DNA of 18,288 nt from positions 1-18,288 of the forward strand of contig CAAFQK010000045.1 in NCBI GenBank assembly GCA_900765115.1, given 5' to 3'. The notes below the pieces were generated by a model. That model searched no databases. It saw only the letters and a program-made list of their open reading frames with translations, and was not told where the DNA came from. Made by a program: the position numbers and the translations under genes. Source of the stretch: an uncultured Collinsella sp. (GTDB lineage: Bacteria > Actinomycetota > Coriobacteriia > Coriobacteriales > Coriobacteriaceae). Positions 16,091-18,288 of this stretch are shown piece after piece (within the stretch, counting starts at the first letter, position 1; every line of letters starts with the position of its first letter).

Positions 16091-17180
16091 TTCCCTCGCG
16101 GGCGATGTTGACGGCGGCGTTCAGGTCGCGGTCGTGACGCATGCCGCACGCGGGGCAGTCCCATACCCGTTCGGCCAGCGTCAGTCCCCTGTAGACGTAA
16201 CCGCATGCGGAACACGTCTTGCTGGACGGATAGAACCTGCCCACCCTTACGAAGCCGCGCCCCGACCATGCGCATTTGTACTCGAGCTGGCGCGCCAGCT
16301 CCGACATGGCGGCATCGCCCACGGCCTTGGCGAGGCGGCGGTTCCTCTGCATGCCCCTGACGTTCAGGTCCTCGACCGCGATGTTTTGGCTTTCTCCCAC
16401 CGCATGCGTCGTGAACTTGTGCAGGGCGTCCTTCCGCCGGTTGGCAACCTTCTCGTGCGCCCGCGCGACCCTGACACGCTGCCTGGCGCGATTTGCGGAG
16501 CCCTTCCGCTTGCGCGAGAGCCGCCGCTGCTCCCGCGCCAGCCTCCTCTCGCTCCTTTGCAGGTTTTTGGGGTTGGGCAGGCGCTCCCCCGTGGAGCAGG
16601 TGGCTATGTCGTGTATTCCCGCATCGACTCCCAGGAACCCGACGGTCGGGGCCGGCGCGTCCGTGGCGGGGACGTCCGCGCAGCATATCGCCACGTAGTA
16701 CTTGCCGCTCGGCACCTGCTTGACCGTCGCGGACAGGACGCGCCCCTCCACGGGACGGCTCACCCGCGCCCTGACGGTCCCCAGCTTTGGCAGCCTCACG
16801 TGCCTGGCGTCGATTATCCCGACGCCGTTCGTGCGGTAGCTCTTCCTCCCCGCGCGTTTGGACTTGAACTTCGGAAAGCCCACCTTGCCTGGTGCGCGGA
16901 AGAAGTTCTTAAATGCCTTGTCCAGGTCGCGCAGGGACTGCTGCAGTGCCATGGAGTCCACCTCGGAGAGCCACGGCGCGTCCGCCCTCTTCCAGGCGGG
17001 GATCTGGGTGATGTAGGAGTTGATGTGCCTCGATTTGCCCGTCCGCGCGTACTCGTCCCGCCTCATCGCCAGCACCCTGTTGTAGACCCAGCGGCAGCAG
17101 CCGAAGGTCTTCTGCAGGAGGGCCTCCTGCTCGGCGCTCGGGTATATGCGGTACTCGAAGGTCTTGTCCATGGCCCTCAC
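15990..17180 (-). CDS. tnpB: RNA-guided endonuclease TnpB
   Basis: Full-length TnpB, 396 residues. In this family TnpB is a programmable nuclease that uses omega-RNA to cut donor sites and so helps keep the element in place. The N-terminal OrfB_IS605 region starts DKTFEYRIYPSAEQEALLQ. The split RuvC site is intact: Asp186 (LGVDAGIHD), Glu270 (IAVEDLNVRGM) and Asp352 (HDRDLNAAVN), spaced much as in ISDra2 TnpB. The zinc ribbon has CSAC (323-326) and CPAC (342-345). The C-terminal tail (GTAGHAGTAADAANACGEGVRP) is typical of genes whose 3' end doubles as omega-RNA. The GTG at 17180 overlaps the tnpA stop (GTGA) with GAGG five bases upstream. An ATG at 17171 is also possible. Confidence 0.93.
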   Translation of the reverse strand: MRAMDKTFEYRIYPSAEQEALLQKTFGCCRWVYNRVLAMRRDEYARTGKSRHINSYITQIPAWKRADAPWLSEVDSMALQQSLRDLDKAFKNFFRAPGKVGFPKFKSKRAGRKSYRTNGVGIIDARHVRLPKLGTVRARVSRPVEGRVLSATVKQVPSGKYYVAICCADVPATDAPAPTVGFLGVDAGIHDIATCSTGERLPNPKNLQRSERRLAREQRRLSRKRKGSANRARQRVRVARAHEKVANRRKDALHKFTTHAVGESQNIAVEDLNVRGMQRNRRLAKAVGDAAMSELARQLEYKCAWSGRGFVRVGRFYPSSKTCSACGYVYRGLTLAERVWDCPACGMRHDRDLNAAVNIAREGRRILEGTAGHAGTAADAANACGEGVRPTAACAV

Positions 17181-17572
17181 GCGTTCCTCTGGTCCTCGAT
17201 ATACTGCCTGACGGCCTCGGGCGTCGCCCCGCCGACGGTCGAGACGAAGTAGCTGTTCGTCCAGAGCGTCGGCAGCTTGCGCTTCAGCTGCGGGAACTCG
17301 GCGCGCAGGTCGTGGCTGGTCCTGCCCTTGATGCGCTTCACGGCCCGGTGGATGCCGAACTGGGGGTCGACTGAGACGAGCATGTGCACGCGGTCGGGCA
17401 TGACCTTGATTTCCCTTATCTCGAAATCGAGTTCCTCCGCGACCTCGTGCGCGATCTCCTCGAAGCGGGAGCCGATGCCGTCCACGAGCACCTTCCTGCG
17501 GTATTTCGGGCAGAAGACCACATGGTAGTCGCAGTCCCAGACTATGTTGTCGTTGCTCCTGTATCTATCCAT
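17177..17572 (-). CDS. tnpA: IS200/IS605 Y1 transposase TnpA
   Basis: Single-strand transposase of 131 residues, normal length. Family features are YHVVFCPKYRRKVL near the start, the MPDRVHMLVSVDP strand, RIKGRTSHDLRAEFP, LWTNSYFVSTVGG and the helix with the nucleophile Tyr124 (AVRQYIEDQ). The position of the first HUH histidine holds Arg61 (R-V-H63), which could weaken metal binding. I chose the ATG at 17572. No ribosome site precedes it, but TATACT lies six bases upstream, which would place transcription start at the ATG itself. The frame stays open far upstream, but that part is outside the family and antisense to trxA. It overlaps tnpB by four bases. Confidence 0.92.
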   Translation of the reverse strand: MDRYRSNDNIVWDCDYHVVFCPKYRRKVLVDGIGSRFEEIAHEVAEELDFEIREIKVMPDRVHMLVSVDPQFGIHRAVKRIKGRTSHDLRAEFPQLKRKLPTLWTNSYFVSTVGGATPEAVRQYIEDQRNA

Positions 17573-17578
17573 GAAAAC

Positions 17579-17607
17579 AGTATACCACTTGCAGCCGTAT
17601 ATGTATA
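17579..17607 (-). promoter_or_regulatory. Candidate tnpA promoter, leaderless start
   Basis: On the minus strand TATACA (17602-17607) and TATACT (17579-17584) are separated by exactly 17 bases. Six bases lie between TATACT and the tnpA ATG, so +1 would be the A of ATG. The -35 box lies in the loop of the left-end hairpin 17592-17614. Confidence 0.45.
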
Positions 17608-17622
17608 TCGGCTGACGCCGAT
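17592..17622. repeat. Left-end subterminal hairpins of the IS
   Basis: Two competing hairpins share one strand. CAGCCG (17592-17597) pairs with CGGCTG (17609-17614), and ATCGGC (17607-17612) pairs with GCCGAT (17617-17622). Imperfect palindromes near the ends are what TnpA recognises in this family. Which of the two is used cannot be told from sequence. Confidence 0.5.
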
Positions 17623-17658
17623 GCGCCTTATATCCCCATATCTGAAGAAAGGGGTTTT

Positions 17659-17683
17659 GCGGCGCTTTTGATAAAAGAGCCGC
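17659..17683. repeat. Inverted repeat between IS left end and trxA
   Basis: An 11-base arm at 17659-17669 faces its complement at 17673-17683 with one mismatch and a 3-nt loop (GAT). It may be an operator for trxA, part of the transposon left end, or a leftover terminator. Confidence 0.4.
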
Positions 17684-17773
17684 CCGCGAGTGGTTGCTTT
17701 GCGGGCCGCTGGGTATAAGCACGGTCGTACTGAGTTTTACGCGGCCGAGCCGCGTCGCATTATGGAGGTCACC

Positions 17774-18094
17774 ATGGCTGACATTAAGCAGATTACCCCC
17801 GAGAACTTCGACGCCACCGTCAACGGCAGCCTTCCCGTGCTGGTCGATTTTTGGGCTCCCTGGTGTGGGCCCTGCCGTTCGCTGTCGCCCATCGTTGACG
17901 AGGTTGCCGATGAGCTGGCGGGCAAGCTTGCCGTTGCCAAATGCAACGTCGACGACAACCAGGACCTGGCCATGAAGTATGGCGTCATGAGCATCCCCAC
18001 GCTGATTGTGTTTAAGAACGGCGAGGAGATTGACCGCTCGGTTGGCGCTCTGCCCAAGGCGAGGCTGCAGGCGCTGCTGGAGAAGCATCTGTAA
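17774..18094 (+). CDS. trxA: Thioredoxin
   Basis: Dithiol reductant of 106 residues, the standard size. It has the active-site run VDFWAPWCGPCRSLSPIVDEV with the WCGPC redox motif, the buried Asp on the preceding strand, and the conserved cis-proline loop SIPTLIVFKNGEE. It keeps cytoplasmic disulfides reduced, normally with thioredoxin reductase, which is not in the window. I chose the ATG at 17774 because GGAGGT lies four bases upstream. The frame is open back to 17690, but those residues are not part of the fold. A TATAAG at 17714-17719 may be its -10 box, with no good -35. The gene is transcribed away from the IS. Confidence 0.96.
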   Translation: MADIKQITPENFDATVNGSLPVLVDFWAPWCGPCRSLSPIVDEVADELAGKLAVAKCNVDDNQDLAMKYGVMSIPTLIVFKNGEEIDRSVGALPKARLQALLEKHL

Positions 18095-18208
18095 TACGCT
18101 TGTTACTTACCCGCCGTCCATGAGCGCTTTTGCACCGCTCGCCGGACTGCCGGGCGCGGCGCGGACGACCACGGATAGTATGGTAGTTACAAACAGCCCC
18201 CAGTGAAC

Positions 18209-18246
18209 GGGGGGGGGGCGCCCCCAAACCCCCCCCCCTTCTTTTT
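18209..18246 (+). terminator. G10/C10 hairpin with T-rich tail after trxA
   Basis: Ten Gs (18209-18218) and ten Cs (18229-18238) flank a 10-nt spacer and are followed by TTCTTTTTT. It is placed about 115 bp past the trxA stop and has the form of a terminator. The long homopolymers near the end of the window are also where assembly errors would be expected, so the exact lengths may not be reliable. Confidence 0.5.
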
Positions 18247-18288
18247 TACCTCAACGCCCCAGCGGGGCCGCGAAAAATACAACACACA

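Larger units (their letters stand above)
15938..17650 (-). mobile_element. IS605-type insertion sequence (tnpA, tnpB, omega-RNA)
   Basis: The element encodes a Y1 transposase and TnpB in the same direction, overlapping by four bases. The right end is clear: the hairpin CCCC..GGCT/AGCC..GGGG (15946-15966) is followed on the minus strand by GAGTGTCAA, and TCAA (15938-15941) equals the right cleavage tetranucleotide known for IS608. The left end is less certain. Subterminal hairpins at 17592-17622 should lie just inside it, so 17650 is an estimate. The element sits between the glycosylase-like gene and trxA, which read away from each other. No terminal inverted repeats or target duplication are expected for this family. 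Confidence 0.85.

Noticed and set aside
16062..17252. 396-codon open frame antisense to tnpB
   Set aside because: Shadow of the tnpB frame. No recognisable domain.
17573..18088. N-terminal extension of TnpA to 303 residues
   Set aside because: The extra part is antisense to trxA and outside the Y1 family. The ATG at 17572 gives the normal family length.

Overview
The window looks like chromosomal DNA from a high-GC gut actinobacterium of the Coriobacteriia, most likely Collinsella or a close relative. This is an inference from the GC-rich codon use, the HspR-type dnaK operon and the nadABC-niaR gene set. No rRNA or other taxonomic marker is present. Almost everything is ordinary, intact core metabolism and stress response, plus one IS605-type transposon and an unusual amount of palindromic intergenic DNA.

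Layout. 1-1021: a small membrane-anchored or secreted protein of unknown function (minus strand) with its terminator, then a long palindrome. 1022-3322: an aconitase-family hydratase (minus). 3323-3764: a gene-free stretch with several hairpins. 3765-8065: the chaperone operon dnaK-grpE-dnaJ-hspR (minus), ending in the gene for its own presumed repressor. 8066-8722: the longest gene-free stretch, with a candidate HspR operator near dnaK and three tandem 62-bp palindromic units. 8723-8908: a small 2[4Fe-4S] ferredoxin (plus). 9110-12976: the NAD de novo synthesis operon nadA-nadB-nadC-niaR (minus), ending in the niacin-responsive repressor gene. A 19-bp inverted repeat sits on the nadA promoter. 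13269-15268: a LytTR response regulator and an AgrC-like sensor kinase (plus), overlapping by one base. 15329-15898: a protein that resembles a degenerate uracil-DNA glycosylase (minus). About 15938-17650: an IS605-type element with tnpA, tnpB and a 3' omega-RNA region, placed between the glycosylase-like gene and trxA. 17774-18094: thioredoxin (plus). The window ends in G/C homopolymer hairpin DNA.

How the parts work together. The chaperone operon encodes the Hsp70 machine (DnaK, its exchange factor GrpE, a zinc-finger-less J-protein) and HspR, which should close a feedback loop on the dnaK promoter. The nad operon turns aspartate into quinolinate (NadB, NadA) and then nicotinate mononucleotide (NadC). 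NiaR should switch it off when niacin is available. Two operons in the window thus carry their own regulator as the last gene. The regulator/kinase pair looks like a peptide-sensing type system, but no peptide gene is seen beside it.

The items most worth a second look are the 62-bp tandem palindromes at 8327-8512, the degenerate glycosylase-like protein, the promoter/operator geometry of nadA, and the transposon. TnpB in the transposon keeps all its catalytic residues. TnpA has Arg where the first His of the HUH motif is expected, and its best promoter would make a leaderless mRNA.
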